64,000 bases of DNA from Alkalibacillus filiformis (GCF_030814115.1 NZ_JAUSUP010000006.1:1-64000); one strand, 5' to 3'; positions 15,187 through 25,654 are shown, counted from the stretch's first letter. Notes: generated from the letters alone by a model not told the origin. Translations and numbers: made by a program.

Positions 15187-15942
15187 TTATCTCTTATGTG
15201 CTTCATACGTCATTGTTTGCTCAGAGTTCGTTGGCTCAACACCATATTGATAATCAGCACTTATAACAACATCTTCAAACCCAACTTCTTTTAACATTAG
15301 TTTAAATTCTTCAACACCATACCATTTTAATGGAAAGCGTTCTAGTTCCGCTTCAACAAACTGTTGACGATGCCACTTTTCGTATTTATGGTGAGATACG
15401 GTGAGCTGATTTAGAAAGTCAACTTCGACTAATTTCCTCTCCAAAGTAATGAGATCGCCGTCTAATGTCGTCCATTCGCTTGTTTGAACACGACCTTGCT
15501 CGAAATCGGTCGTTAAAAAGGTATCAATGATTAACTTCCCACCTGGTTTTAGGTGTTTGTAGAAATTCTCCAAAGCTTGCAGAGCTTGTTCACGGTTTTC
15601 AATTAATAAGAAAGATCCTGCCGGTAAAATAATAGCTTCGTACTGCTCATCAATCGACATCGTGTCCATGCTACCTTGAAATAACCTTGTTGGAATTCCG
15701 CGTGCTTCACAATGGTCTTTACATAACTCTAGCATCTCTGCTGAAAGATCCATCCCATCAACTTGATAACCAGCTTCTATTAAAGGAATCATCACTCTTC
15801 CTGTCCCAACGGCAGGCTCTAGAACTCTTCCTTCAACACCTTTTAATCGGTCTGAGTAATACTCAATATCCCCAAACGAATGGCCAATCGGTTTATCAAG
15901 ATCATAAACTTCAGTCGACAACTTATTATAAAATCCGTACAT
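15187..15942 (-). CDS. Class I SAM-dependent methyltransferase
   Basis: A 251-residue protein. Motif I is VLEPAVGTGRVMIPL (about 41-55), the acidic loop after strand 2 is VDGMDLS, and motif post-III is LKPGGKLIIDTFL. This is the generic Rossmann methyltransferase fold; the substrate is not evident. It lies just downstream of the DUF3006/MBL gene pair on the same strand (11 nt gap), so it is likely the last gene of that operon. The ribosome site is ggagttgg. Confidence 0.85.
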   Translation of the reverse strand: MYGFYNKLSTEVYDLDKPIGHSFGDIEYYSDRLKGVEGRVLEPAVGTGRVMIPLIEAGYQVDGMDLSAEMLELCKDHCEARGIPTRLFQGSMDTMSIDEQYEAIILPAGSFLLIENREQALQALENFYKHLKPGGKLIIDTFLTTDFEQGRVQTSEWTTLDGDLITLERKLVEVDFLNQLTVSHHKYEKWHRQQFVEAELERFPLKWYGVEEFKLMLKEVGFEDVVISADYQYGVEPTNSEQTMTYEAHKR

Positions 15943-15953
15943 TGCTCCAACTC

Positions 15954-16226
15954 CTATTTCTTTTTAAACTTGCTACCTTCACTGTTTTTTCTTAGTCTAT
16001 TTAGCCGATTACGAATACCATCTTTTTGTTGCTTAGTTTTTTCTTCATTAATAGTTAGTTCTACGATTTGGTCACTTTCAACTCTTATATCATACCATAT
16101 ACCTTCTTGGCTCTCTTCTGGCAACTGTGATACCGGTAAGTGAAATGTCTGCTTAGTCGTTTCAACTAAAATAACAGCGGTTTGGCCATCAACAATTTCG
16201 TCTAAAACGCCTTGAACTTGTTTCAT
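15954..16226 (-). CDS. DUF3006 family protein
   Basis: A 90-residue protein. The first 65 residues form a small beta domain (GVLDEIVDGQTAVILVE, then FHLPVSQLPE and GIWYDI) that matches DUF3006; a lysine/arginine-rich tail follows. ATG at 16226 is set by ggaggg 6 nt upstream, and it overlaps the stop codon of the preceding gene (TAATG), showing translational coupling. DUF3006 genes are often found beside MBL-fold ComEC-like lipoproteins, as here. The function is unknown. Confidence 0.8.
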   Translation of the reverse strand: MKQVQGVLDEIVDGQTAVILVETTKQTFHLPVSQLPEESQEGIWYDIRVESDQIVELTINEEKTKQQKDGIRNRLNRLRKNSEGSKFKKK

Positions 16227-17455
16227 TAAGACCCTCCTACACACGCTTCATCTTCTGACTTAATATCACCTAAGCGGCCATCGCCAATTCCATAAACTTG
16301 AGTTAGCTCCGATACTGCATCAAATGGACGTAAATCGATAATTTCAGCTGCTCTGTCAGGACCTATATGAACAATCGATTGAAGCTCTTCATTCGAAGCT
16401 GTATTAAGGTTAATACATTCAGAAGAACTAGGAGGTGGGTCTTCTTGTTGTTCACCTTCTTGGTCTTGAGCTTCAACTTCCCCTGAATGTTGAGTCGTAA
16501 CGTTAATCGATTCACCATCTGTCGTAACCGTCACTGTACCGTTGACATCAGTTCCATATAAATCTATATTTTGGTTTAACACTCTTTGCACGACCTCTTC
16601 GTGTGGGTGGCCATAACTATTGTTAGCTCCAGCAGAATAGATGGCCACTTGTGGGTCCACAACTTCTAAAAAGTTTGGATTCGTTGATGAGCTTGACCCG
16701 TGGTGTCCAAGTTTTAAAACGTCAGCACTTAACTCATAGCCGCCTTCAAGCATTGTCGCTTCTCCATGTTCCTCTGCATCACCTGTAAATAAAAAAGACA
16801 CATCACCATATGACATATGAGTAGAAATGGAATCTTCATTATAATCACCCGTTAGAGCATTTGGATGTACAACCTCCATCTCTAGCGAACCAATTTCATA
16901 TTCTTCACCAGCACGCGGCTCATGATAATTGACATCACTCGTTTCAATCGCAGTAATGGCTCGTTCATATGTTTCAGACGAACCTTCATTACCTGTCATC
17001 CACAGTTCATCTACATTGAAATTTTCTATCACTTGATCCATTTGACCAATATGATCAGCATGAATATGAGTACCAACAACTAAATCAATCGCTTCAACAT
17101 TTAATTCATTTAAGTAATGAGTGACATCACTACTTTGCCAATCCCCTGTATCAATTAAAACTTTGTATGTCTCACCTTCATGATCATGTCGTAACAAGGT
17201 TGAATCCGCTTGACCAACATCAAAATAAAACACTTCAAGCTCACCTTGTACTTCTTTCTCTTGGTTGGTGGATTGTTCCGTCTCTTCTTTGCTAAAATTC
17301 TCTTCCTCAGTTGCTTCTTTACCCTCGTCCTGTTCAACCTTTTCCGCCTCATCGACTGTTTCTTCCTTAGACGGTTCGGTTTGCTCAGCTGGTTCATCAC
17401 ATGCTGTTAAAACTAGTAGAGCCGATATTAAAGTTGCTCCAACAACTACCCTCAT
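16226..17455 (-). CDS. Secreted ComEC-like MBL-fold lipoprotein with C-terminal HhH domain
   Basis: About 409 residues. A lipoprotein signal with C19 in LVLTAC is followed by a 50-residue Glu-rich linker. The metallo-beta-lactamase domain (about 72-330) has FDVGQADSTLL, HIHADH at 130-135, FTGDAE and LGHHGSSSST, as in the MBL part of ComEC/Rec2. The C-terminus (about 350-405) is a ComEA-like helix-hairpin-helix with INLNTASNEELQSI, predicted to bind DNA. It is probably a cell-surface nuclease or phosphodiesterase acting on DNA (inference). ATG at 17455 has agagagga upstream; a GTG at 17482 does not. It is translationally coupled to the DUF3006 gene. Confidence 0.85.
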   Translation of the reverse strand: MRVVVGATLISALLVLTACDEPAEQTEPSKEETVDEAEKVEQDEGKEATEEENFSKEETEQSTNQEKEVQGELEVFYFDVGQADSTLLRHDHEGETYKVLIDTGDWQSSDVTHYLNELNVEAIDLVVGTHIHADHIGQMDQVIENFNVDELWMTGNEGSSETYERAITAIETSDVNYHEPRAGEEYEIGSLEMEVVHPNALTGDYNEDSISTHMSYGDVSFLFTGDAEEHGEATMLEGGYELSADVLKLGHHGSSSSTNPNFLEVVDPQVAIYSAGANNSYGHPHEEVVQRVLNQNIDLYGTDVNGTVTVTTDGESINVTTQHSGEVEAQDQEGEQQEDPPPSSSECINLNTASNEELQSIVHIGPDRAAEIIDLRPFDAVSELTQVYGIGDGRLGDIKSEDEACVGGS

Positions 17456-17537
17456 GCCATCTTCCTCTCTTATTTTTTCCACCCTCTATTACACCAATAT
17501 CAAGGTTTCTCCGCAATGAGAGGAAAGTATTAAAATC

Positions 17538-17810
17538 TTATGTAATCAATACGTAAGTTAAAAAACTAACAGTAACCACTAAAGATACTAAACTACAGAT
17601 TAAGCCAGCTCTTGCTAAACCTAATCCTGATTTACCGTTTTTACGAATTAAGCCAACAGCTACAATTCCCATTAATGTCCCAATAATACTTAATAAAATC
17701 GTCATGATTGAGTAAGTTAGTAAGCCAATGACTGCTAATATTCCTAAAATTAAAGATGCTATAGCTAGACCACTTATCTCTTGGTTTTCCTGATTCTGCT
17801 GTGACAACAT
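17538..17810 (-). CDS. DUF4190-type membrane protein
   Basis: A 90-residue protein with two to three hydrophobic segments and the pattern SGLAIASLILGILAVIG ... GLARAGLICSLVSLV, which matches DUF4190-like proteins. A glutamine/asparagine-rich N-terminus precedes it. aggagggg lies 2-3 nt before the ATG. The function is unknown. Confidence 0.72.
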   Translation of the reverse strand: MLSQQNQENQEISGLAIASLILGILAVIGLLTYSIMTILLSIIGTLMGIVAVGLIRKNGKSGLGLARAGLICSLVSLVVTVSFLTYVLIT

Positions 17811-17984
17811 AACCCCTCCTAGTTAATCTCGCTTATTTCTATAAAACCATACTTCTTCATCGTCATAGTAGGTCATCCCATAAACCACTATTTTCCACAA
17901 TCGTAACATAAAATGACTATACTTAGAGGAATTCGCAACCCAAAAATCGTATAAATACATAAACAGATTTATGGAGGAATGTTC

Positions 17985-19001
17985 ATGGTCAGCGAAGAAA
18001 TCTTAACCCCTGTTCAATTATGTGACCGTAACGGAACATTAAACGATGAAGCAATCGGGTGGTCTCGAACCCCGCTCACTTCTTGTAATTTATCTGGAAG
18101 TTTTCTACGCAAGAAGAAATGGAATTACTGGTGTTTTACGAGTGATGAAGCTTTATTCTCGGTTACGATCTCTCATTTAGACTATGCAGCAGTGATTTTT
18201 GCTTATGTTCTAGACTTAGAGACGCTAAACTTTAAAGAACAAACAGTCGTCATGCCTTTCGGGAAAGGAACCATTATGTCTGATAACGTTTGGGACTCAG
18301 CCTATTTCGAAAAAGATGGAATTACCGTTGAATTTGTTGAAACCGAAGACATGGCAAAAGTTGATGTTATATGGGAAGAATTCCACGACGATAAGCCTTT
18401 GCAAGCTCATTTAGTCGTTGACCGCGCATGTGACTTCGACTCATTGAATGTCGTCATCCCATGGAGTGAAAAGCGATTCCAATACACTTCAAAGCAAGTC
18501 GCCTTACCTGTTCGAGGTGAAGTCAAATGGTCAGCTGGTACTTATTCTTTTCAACCAACTTACGCATTTGCCACACTCGATTTCGGACGAGGAAAATGGC
18601 CATATCATTCAAAATGGAACTGGGGGGCTGCATCAGGTTTTATCGACGATACACGAGTTGGGTTCAATCTCGGTGGACAATGGACAGATGGGACAGGTCA
18701 AACTGAAAACGGATTAATTATTGATGGGCGTCTTCATAAAGTGGATGAACAACTCGACTGGATTTATGACCACCATAATTATATGAAACCATGGATTATT
18801 CAAACACCTAAATCAAGACGGGTGAAGCTATTATTTGAACCGTTGTTTGAGCGAGAGGCACGAACGAATACAGGGGTGGTTAAATCAAGCGTCAACCAAT
18901 TAATCGGCTACTACTCGGGAACGATTCAGCTACACGAAGGAGATGAGATAGAAATTACAAATCTTCTAGGTTGGGCTGAAGACCATGAAGCGAAATGGTA
19001 A
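17985..19001 (+). CDS. DUF2804 family protein
   Basis: A 338-residue soluble protein matching DUF2804 over its length. Conserved blocks include CDRNGTLNDEAIGWSR at the N-terminus, KKWNYWCFTSDE, and NWGAASGF with VGFNLGGQWTDG towards the C-terminus. The fold is related to lipocalin-like hydroxyneurosporene-synthase-type proteins, but no reaction is known for the family. ATG at 17985 has ggagg 7 nt upstream; ATG at 17979 touches that site and is less likely. Single gene. Confidence 0.88.
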   Translation: MVSEEILTPVQLCDRNGTLNDEAIGWSRTPLTSCNLSGSFLRKKKWNYWCFTSDEALFSVTISHLDYAAVIFAYVLDLETLNFKEQTVVMPFGKGTIMSDNVWDSAYFEKDGITVEFVETEDMAKVDVIWEEFHDDKPLQAHLVVDRACDFDSLNVVIPWSEKRFQYTSKQVALPVRGEVKWSAGTYSFQPTYAFATLDFGRGKWPYHSKWNWGAASGFIDDTRVGFNLGGQWTDGTGQTENGLIIDGRLHKVDEQLDWIYDHHNYMKPWIIQTPKSRRVKLLFEPLFEREARTNTGVVKSSVNQLIGYYSGTIQLHEGDEIEITNLLGWAEDHEAKW

Positions 19002-19076
19002 TTTAATAATAAATTAGCCTGTAGTAGCGTATGATTTAATAGTGTCACTTACGCTAGATGTTTAGGGGCTGATTGT

Positions 19077-19346
19077 TTGGGCTTTCAACATTATTTCATA
19101 CTGCTTCTTGTAACAGCGCTGTTAGCTCTCATTTTGCGAGTTGTCCAGGTTCGTAGTTTTACTCGTATTGAAATTTATATTTTCGTCTTCGGACCACTTC
19201 TAGCAATGAGTGTCATTATGCTCTTTTTTGCACTAGTAGACTTAAACCGTGATGTATTTTTCCCCGTTGGTCAAGTAATGGCGATTTATTCAGCCATTGG
19301 CCTTGGTGCTGGCTATATATTTTCCACTTTAGTTGATCGATTTTAA
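19077..19346 (+). CDS. Small three-helix membrane protein
   Basis: An 89-residue protein of three hydrophobic helices with little outside the membrane. It starts at TTG with aggggc about 8 nt upstream; no ATG is available near the start. It ends at a strong shared terminator. No family recognised. Confidence 0.6.
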   Translation: MGFQHYFILLLVTALLALILRVVQVRSFTRIEIYIFVFGPLLAMSVIMLFFALVDLNRDVFFPVGQVMAIYSAIGLGAGYIFSTLVDRF

Positions 19347-19349
19347 CGT

Positions 19350-19398
19350 AAAATATCCCCCCGCTTACTAATCACGGGTTAGCAAACGGGGGTATTTT
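19350..19398. terminator. Bidirectional terminator
   Basis: An extended stem pairs aatatccccccgcttactaa with ttagcaaacgggggtatt, with one small mismatch region and T-rich flanks on both strands. It separates the plus-strand membrane protein gene from the minus-strand GGDEF gene. Confidence 0.85.
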
Positions 19399-20987
19399 TA
19401 TTTTCTAAACTGATTGATGACTTTCACAATTGGATTATTGGTAATCGACTGTACTTCTGGTAAGTCGTCATGATAGAACTGATAGGTGTTCTTACCTATA
19501 CTCTTCGCATAATACATCGCTTGGTCAGCTTTACTTAAAAGCTCCTCTATTTCTTCACTATCATCGGGGTAATGGCTAATACCAATACTTGGTGATACAA
19601 CTACTTCTTCATCTTTTATTGAAATAGGCTTTGAAAGTTGTTCAATGATCCGCTCAGCCACTTCTTTAGCACCTTCACCCGCGATGTTCTCTAATATAAC
19701 GACAAACTCATCACCGCCATATCGAGATACGAAGTCTTCTTCTCTCAAGCAACTAACAAACCGTGCTGCGACTACTTTAAGTAATTCATCACCTGAATCA
19801 TGACCTAATTTGTCATTAACTTCTTTAAAACCATCTAAATCAATGAACATTGAAGCTAGAGACTCTCCTGTACGATTCGTACGTGCCATCGCTTTTTTTA
19901 AATGCATATCTAACATCTTACGGTTAGGCAAATCAGTTAATTCATCGTAATAAGCCATCTGCTTTAACTGCTCTTCTAATTTCTTTCTCTCCGTTATCTC
20001 TCTCGATATCAGCAAAATCTCATCTGGGACGATGGTCGACTGTTGATGATCACTTTGAGCGATCGGGGACCCTAGCACTTCAATCCAAACCCACCCTTGA
20101 TCTTTATGCTTAACACGATATTCAGCTTCTTTCGTTTTACCGGTGGAAAGAAGCTCATCATATAGTTGTTGCATAACTTCTCGATCATCTGGGTGCACAA
20201 AACTTAGCGCCTCTTCCTCTTCATACTCGCTTTGTTCGTAACCCAAAACGGTTTTATGAGAAGGTGAAGCATAGGTTATGACACCTGTCTTATCAACCAT
20301 CGCAATTAAATCATTCATGTTATTCGCTATCATTTCATACTTACGATTTGTTTCAGATAACACTTGCTCAATTTGTTTTTGCTTTGTAATATCTCGCGCA
20401 ACTGAAACTGCGCCTATAATATTCTCTTTATCATCTCTTAAGCATTTAGCATTAACCGAAAGATACTTTGTTACACCATTTTTAGACATAACATATAATT
20501 GTTGATCCTGCACTTTCTCGCCTCTTAAAGCACGCATAAGTGGTAGTTGTTTAGGTTCAATACTCACTTCAGATTGTGGATCCAAATATGTCACATAAGA
20601 TGTCCATTCTTCAAATGGAATGTAGTGATTATAATCTAAATCAATATAGTCATTAATGATATTATTCTTCTTCGTTAGATTCCCTTGTCCATCAACAACA
20701 GAAACACCTTCATACATATTTTCAAAAATATTGTCCATGAACGCTTCTTTTTTCTCTAATTCTTTTAAATGTCTCTGAATCTGTTTTAAGAAAACAAATA
20801 CGACCGGCGCTACTATAAATAAGACATACATTAAATCAAATAAAACTGGCCATTCACTTCCACTCCATCGAACTTCACCGACTGCTAAGCCAACAAGACG
20901 ATCAGCAAACTGACCAATTAGTAAAAGTGCAAGTATAATTAGAAATTTGGCGCTTATTTTATACTGTGTTATTTGTCTTTGACTCAT
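19398..20987 (-). CDS. Membrane diguanylate cyclase with two PAS domains
   Basis: About 529 residues. Two N-terminal transmembrane helices are followed by a short coiled coil, PAS domain 1 (about 85-200), PAS domain 2 (about 210-335) and a GGDEF domain (about 345-505). The active-site motif is RYGGDEF, and an RxxD inhibitory site (REED) sits exactly five residues before it, so an active, product-inhibited cyclase is expected. No EAL domain. It makes cyclic di-GMP in response to a signal sensed by PAS or the membrane part. ATG at 20987 has ggggg 5-6 nt upstream. Single gene. Confidence 0.92.
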   Translation of the reverse strand: MSQRQITQYKISAKFLIILALLLIGQFADRLVGLAVGEVRWSGSEWPVLFDLMYVLFIVAPVVFVFLKQIQRHLKELEKKEAFMDNIFENMYEGVSVVDGQGNLTKKNNIINDYIDLDYNHYIPFEEWTSYVTYLDPQSEVSIEPKQLPLMRALRGEKVQDQQLYVMSKNGVTKYLSVNAKCLRDDKENIIGAVSVARDITKQKQIEQVLSETNRKYEMIANNMNDLIAMVDKTGVITYASPSHKTVLGYEQSEYEEEEALSFVHPDDREVMQQLYDELLSTGKTKEAEYRVKHKDQGWVWIEVLGSPIAQSDHQQSTIVPDEILLISREITERKKLEEQLKQMAYYDELTDLPNRKMLDMHLKKAMARTNRTGESLASMFIDLDGFKEVNDKLGHDSGDELLKVVAARFVSCLREEDFVSRYGGDEFVVILENIAGEGAKEVAERIIEQLSKPISIKDEEVVVSPSIGISHYPDDSEEIEELLSKADQAMYYAKSIGKNTYQFYHDDLPEVQSITNNPIVKVINQFRK

Positions 20988-21093
20988 GTTTACCCCCAAA
21001 ACCTCAAATCATAAGTTAACATAGAAAAACTAGTTATTTAATTACCCTTAAATAACTAGCTTAAACGTCTTAATCCTAAAGAACTATAACAAC

Positions 21094-21723
21094 CTAGGCA
21101 TTAGGCTCAGCTTCTCCTGCTAGGATTGATTTAATTTTAGCAAATTGTTTAAAGAACAATTGAACTAATGGACCAATCCCGAATGCAACAATGATTGTTC
21201 CAATGCCAATTGGACCACCGATCACAAAAGCAATTATTAATACAACAATCTCTAAACCTGACTTGGACATAGCAATACTTAATCCTGTACGATAATGCAC
21301 AGCCATCATTAAGTTATCGATTGGGTTACGCGCAAAGTCAAGTTGTAAATACATGCCAATACCTGCACCCATACCTAGCACTCCTAAACCTAAAAGACCA
21401 ACACGCACTGCCATATCAGTAATCACGACACCATCAAATATGACTAAAAGCCAAAAATCAATAAATACACCGATTAAAAAGATTGTAAGAATGGCTGAAT
21501 AATCAAACTTACTTCTTAACAAAAATTTATTTAAAATAATTAACAAAATACCAACAGTAAAAATCCACGTACCAACTGTGAAGCCAATTAAGTTAGATAA
21601 TCCGACAAATAATGCATCCCATGCACCAACTCCTAAGTCAGACAGAATTAGCATTGTAACACCGAATGAAAGTGTTAACATGCCTAGTACGTAAAACATA
21701 ATCGAATATATTAAGCCTTTCAT
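21094..21723 (-). CDS. YczE/YitT-type membrane protein
   Basis: A 209-residue protein with five to six transmembrane helices and the family pattern GVTMLILSDLGVGAWDALFVGLS near the N-terminus, typical of YczE-like proteins. In other bacilli YczE affects surfactin production, but the biochemical role is unclear. ATG at 21723 has aaagg 8 nt upstream; a GTG three codons earlier is too close to it. Single gene. Confidence 0.82.
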   Translation of the reverse strand: MKGLIYSIMFYVLGMLTLSFGVTMLILSDLGVGAWDALFVGLSNLIGFTVGTWIFTVGILLIILNKFLLRSKFDYSAILTIFLIGVFIDFWLLVIFDGVVITDMAVRVGLLGLGVLGMGAGIGMYLQLDFARNPIDNLMMAVHYRTGLSIAMSKSGLEIVVLIIAFVIGGPIGIGTIIVAFGIGPLVQLFFKQFAKIKSILAGEAEPNA

Positions 21724-21847
21724 TAAAAACACCTTTTTCCTTTAGTATGATAAATAACTAGGCTAGCATACCACAAAAAAATCAGTCACACAATAATAAT
21801 GTGCAACTGGCATAAATTTGTTGATATATTGGTTTAATTTAACTCCA

Positions 21848-22123
21848 CTACCCTAAAATACTAGATAAAATCAAGTTGAAAAAAGCATACCCAAATAAAG
21901 CTAAACTAAATATAAGTAAACCATATATCAAATATAAATCCCTTTCTTCTTTAGGCTCTTTAATCCACATTCTTAACTCGTAGATCGCATAAGCAAAACC
22001 ACCAATAAATATAAGAACCCAAAACCAATGTGTTGAGAAGAAAAACATGAAGAAAAGGTATATCGTCAACAACACAACTATGACTATATTCTTGATTGAA
22101 TTGAATGGATAGGGTTGGTTCAT
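21848..22123 (-). CDS. Small three-helix membrane protein
   Basis: A 91-residue protein with three transmembrane helices and a short charged loop (WIKEPKEERD) between the second and third. ATG at 22123 has ggaggag 6 nt upstream. No family recognised. It is divergent from the CvfC-like gene. Confidence 0.65.
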   Translation of the reverse strand: MNQPYPFNSIKNIVIVVLLTIYLFFMFFFSTHWFWVLIFIGGFAYAIYELRMWIKEPKEERDLYLIYGLLIFSLALFGYAFFNLILSSILG

Positions 22124-22279
22124 CGTATACTCCTCCACCTACTTTTTAAATACTTTACCCGTTCTATTACTATTATATGTTTAATTATTTCGTTTGTATG
22201 ATGACGTTTGTGGGAGTTTCGTCAGTAAAATGTTGATTATGATAAAATAGGTATAACTATTTTTACGAGGGGGAAATTT

Positions 22280-23431
22280 ATGAAGATCATTTCAATTGAA
22301 CCAACTCCAAGCCCTTATTCTATGAAGATCAATGTTGATGAGACATTACCCGATATGCAAACAGAAACTTATAAACGAGACGATGATTTATCATCCGCTC
22401 CTCAATACGTCCATCAGTTGTTTAACGTTGAAGGTGTGAAAGAACTATATAGAGTGATTGATTTTATTGCACTAGAGCGCGACCCTAAAGTTGAATGGGA
22501 ATCCATTTTACCTAAAGTCAAAGGAGTATTAGGTGCTGCTGATACGCCTTCAGAATCAACAGACCAACATTCTCAGACTGAAGAAGATGCTTATGGAGAA
22601 GTGAAAGTCTTCATCCAAATGTTTAGAGGCATACCGATGCAAGTAAAACTTGAAGAAAACGAAGAAGAAAAACGATTCGGTCTATCACAACGGTTTACCG
22701 ATGCAGCAATGGAAGCATCAAAAGAAGCGACTAACATGTTAATGGAACGTAAATGGGTTGAACAGGACCCGCGTTATGGAGATCCGAGTGATATTGGACA
22801 AGATATCGTCGATGAAATTGAAGCAACTTATGATGAAAAGCGGTTAAAAACGTTAGTTAAACTTGCAACGTCAGATCAACAAGTTGATGAAAAACAAGCA
22901 AAAATGTTAGAGCCATTAACTGAAGACAAACTACAACAAGATGACTGGAAAGCGCGTTACGCTGCACTAGATCGTATGCCTGACCCTACAGTTGATGATT
23001 TACCACTGTTAGGCCAAGCATTAGGTGATCCTAAAATGTCCATTCGCCGTTTAGCAACTGCATATTTAGGTATGGTAGAAGACCGTCAAACACTACCTTA
23101 TTTATTTAAAGCTTTAGAAGATAAAACAGTAACTGTTAGACGTACAGCCGGTGATTGCCTCTCAGACTTAGGCTTCACTGAAGCTATTCCAAAAATGATT
23201 GAAGGCTTAGAAGATCGAAGCCGAATTATTCGTTGGCGAGCAGCGATGTTTTTGTATGAGTATGGTGATGACACAGCCATACCAGCGTTAGAAAAAGCTT
23301 TAAACGATCCAGAATTCGAAGTTCGTATGCAAGCTAAGATGGCACTCTCACGTATTCAAGAAGGCGAAAAAGCACAAGGGTCTATTTGGAAACAGATGAC
23401 TGAAATGACCAAGATGAAAAAGAATCAATAA
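22280..23431 (+). CDS. Conserved virulence factor C-like protein with HEAT repeats
   Basis: A 383-residue cytoplasmic protein. Residues 1-90 form a NifU N-terminal-like domain ([38 protein letters not shown]). After an acidic linker and a second globular part, residues about 225-370 form HEAT-like repeats ([46 protein letters not shown]). This layout is that of CvfC of Staphylococcus and YpgR of Bacillus. The molecular function is unknown. The ribosome site is gaggggga; a terminator follows. Confidence 0.85.
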   Translation: MKIISIEPTPSPYSMKINVDETLPDMQTETYKRDDDLSSAPQYVHQLFNVEGVKELYRVIDFIALERDPKVEWESILPKVKGVLGAADTPSESTDQHSQTEEDAYGEVKVFIQMFRGIPMQVKLEENEEEKRFGLSQRFTDAAMEASKEATNMLMERKWVEQDPRYGDPSDIGQDIVDEIEATYDEKRLKTLVKLATSDQQVDEKQAKMLEPLTEDKLQQDDWKARYAALDRMPDPTVDDLPLLGQALGDPKMSIRRLATAYLGMVEDRQTLPYLFKALEDKTVTVRRTAGDCLSDLGFTEAIPKMIEGLEDRSRIIRWRAAMFLYEYGDDTAIPALEKALNDPEFEVRMQAKMALSRIQEGEKAQGSIWKQMTEMTKMKKNQ

Positions 23432-23435
23432 CCCT

Positions 23436-23466
23436 AGACCACTCGTCACGTTGGCGAGTGGTTTTG
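23436..23466 (+). terminator. Terminator of the CvfC-like gene
   Basis: ccactcg (23439-23445) pairs with cgagtgg (23455-23461), followed by four T residues. Confidence 0.85.
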
Positions 23467-23538
23467 CATATCAAAAATCATTCAATAACTTCTCCTCCAA
23501 AAATGAGCATTTCGTTTTACGACAAAATTCTTGCTTTT

Positions 23539-23586
23539 TTGACACGTCATTCCCAAAGTGTTAAATTTATTTTAAATAAATTTAAC
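23539..23586 (+). promoter_or_regulatory. Promoter and perfect palindrome upstream of the chemoreceptor gene
   Basis: ttgaca at 23539-23544 is 17 nt from taaatt at 23562-23567, a plausible vegetative promoter. A perfect palindrome with 12-bp arms and a 3-nt centre (23560-23586) covers the -10 region and transcript start and ends next to the ribosome site. It could be an operator or an RNA hairpin covering the start. Confidence 0.5.
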
Positions 23587-23598
23587 TGGAGGTTAGCT

Positions 23599-25650
23599 AT
23601 GAACGGTACTTCGAGCTTAAAACGAAAATTATTACTAATCTTTATCCCCATGACGTTTGTTGGTCTAGCATTATTTATGCTTTTTTCATACAACATTTCA
23701 AAAAGCCAACTGGATGAAGAAATTGAACACCGCATTACGAACTTACAAGACAGCTCTGTTAGCCAGATTGAAGAACGTTTTGCAAGTCACGAACAATTAG
23801 CTGAGTCAATTGCTGGTACAGTTTCAGCTACTGGCAACACGGTTGACGAAGGTGCATACATAGAACTGTTAGAACGCAACATTATGACGAATTCTGACAC
23901 ATTTGGTTCTGGAATTTGGTTTGAACCTTACGCTTATGACGAAGACACTGAATATGTGGGGCCTTACGTTTATAAAGAAGGTGATTCAGCCGTATACACA
24001 GACGTATATGAAGACCCAGACTATGACTACCCTAGCTGGGAGTGGTATGAACAAGCAGAGGGGGCTGAAAGTGCTGTATGGGGAGATCCATATTATGATG
24101 AAGCCTCAGACATCACAATGGTTACGACTACTGTGCCTTTTGAAGATCGTTTCGGCAATTTCAATGGTGTTGTAACAGCTGATATTGATTTAACACAAAT
24201 CCAAAATATCATATCAGATATACAAGTCTATGATACAGGCTGGGCTTTTAGTTTTGATAACACAGGCCAAATGATCGCACACGTTGACGATTCGGTCGTC
24301 ATGAACACTTCAATAGAAGAAGTTGATGCTTTTGCCAACTATAGTGATCAACTATTAGGTGATGATGAAGGCCAATTCACAGCCGAACTGAGCAACGGAT
24401 CTAATCGTATTTATTACACAACAATCCCAAGCACAGGTTGGACGATTGGCATTGCTGTACCTGAAAGTGAAGTATACGCATCATTAAATGACCTATTATT
24501 CCAGCAAATAATTATTGGTGTAATCGTTATTTCCCTACTAGGTTTAGGTATTTATATTTTTGCTAACCGAATTGCAAAACCTATTACAACTTTACGAGAG
24601 AAAATGGATGAAGTAGCCAATGGTAATTTAACCGTGCAAGCAGAACACAGTTCGAAGGATGAGATCGGCTTTTTATACGACCATTTCAACAAGATGGTTT
24701 ATAATATGAAGAATTTGATCCAACGTACAAACGAATCTGCTGAAGTCATTCGCTCGTCTGCTGAGAACTTCAGTGCCGTATCTGAAGAAACGACGGCTTC
24801 TAATGAAGAAATACAAGGAACGATGGATGAAATAGCAAACGGTGCACAACAGTCTTCAGAAAGCTTAGATACAATGACGGATCAAATTAATCAATTAAGT
24901 GATCAAATTGAGTCGATCTCTAACAGTAGTGAAACAATGAATCACTTAGCTTATGAAGCCAATACTGTTAACCAAAAAGGACTCAGCCAGATGAATCAAC
25001 TATCTGAGTACTCTACAGAGTCAAAACAACAATTCGAACAAGCAGAAGGTGTCGTAAAAGAACTTAATGATCAAATTCAAAAGATTAGCGACTTTATCCA
25101 TACGATCAACGACATCTCAGAACAAACAAACTTACTTGCACTAAATGCTTCAATCGAAGCAGCACGTGCTGGTGAAGATGGTAAAGGGTTCGCCGTTGTT
25201 GCTGATGAAGTTCGGAAACTAGCTGAACAGTCATCTCAATCAACTGAAGAGATTCGTAAAATTATAGAGGATGTAAAAGGTCAATCAAACCAGGCAATTA
25301 ACCAAATGAATGAGGCTAAAACAACAACTGATTCACAAAACGAAATCGTCGAAACGACTGTACAAGTCTTTAACGATATCGGTAGTTCAGTGCAAAACAT
25401 TACGAAAAGTGTTGAGCAAAATGTTCAAGCCATCCAAGACATGAGCCAATACAAAGACCATGTCGTATCATCCGTAGAGTCGATTTCTTCGAATATTCAA
25501 GAAACAGCCGCTTCCAATGAAGAGATTAGCGCAACAATTGATGAACAGACGAACGCTTTGCAATCATTAGCTAACTCCGCTGAAGAGCTTAACTCTTCTA
25601 GTGAACATCTAAATGAGTTGATCAATGAGTTTAAATTGAATAATAAATAA
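23599..25650 (+). CDS. Methyl-accepting chemotaxis protein with dCache sensor
   Basis: A 683-residue receptor. Transmembrane helix 1 is near residues 12-32. The extracellular double-Cache domain (about 40-300) contains [12 protein letters not shown] and WGDPYYDEA, a typical small-ligand pocket. Helix 2 is at about 305-325, then a HAMP domain ([20 protein letters not shown]) and a long signalling hairpin whose tip is [40 protein letters not shown]. Methylation helices flank the tip. ATG at 23599 has ctggagg upstream. A cheW gene lies at 31.6 kb, but no other chemotaxis genes are nearby. The ligand is probably an amino or organic acid, by family. Confidence 0.93.
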   Translation: MNGTSSLKRKLLLIFIPMTFVGLALFMLFSYNISKSQLDEEIEHRITNLQDSSVSQIEERFASHEQLAESIAGTVSATGNTVDEGAYIELLERNIMTNSDTFGSGIWFEPYAYDEDTEYVGPYVYKEGDSAVYTDVYEDPDYDYPSWEWYEQAEGAESAVWGDPYYDEASDITMVTTTVPFEDRFGNFNGVVTADIDLTQIQNIISDIQVYDTGWAFSFDNTGQMIAHVDDSVVMNTSIEEVDAFANYSDQLLGDDEGQFTAELSNGSNRIYYTTIPSTGWTIGIAVPESEVYASLNDLLFQQIIIGVIVISLLGLGIYIFANRIAKPITTLREKMDEVANGNLTVQAEHSSKDEIGFLYDHFNKMVYNMKNLIQRTNESAEVIRSSAENFSAVSEETTASNEEIQGTMDEIANGAQQSSESLDTMTDQINQLSDQIESISNSSETMNHLAYEANTVNQKGLSQMNQLSEYSTESKQQFEQAEGVVKELNDQIQKISDFIHTINDISEQTNLLALNASIEAARAGEDGKGFAVVADEVRKLAEQSSQSTEEIRKIIEDVKGQSNQAINQMNEAKTTTDSQNEIVETTVQVFNDIGSSVQNITKSVEQNVQAIQDMSQYKDHVVSSVESISSNIQETAASNEEISATIDEQTNALQSLANSAEELNSSSEHLNELINEFKLNNK

Positions 25651-25654
25651 TAAA

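Noticed and set aside
17155-17400. Basic 81-codon frame inside the MBL lipoprotein gene
   Set aside because: It is the out-of-frame reading of the Glu-rich linker, with no ribosome site.
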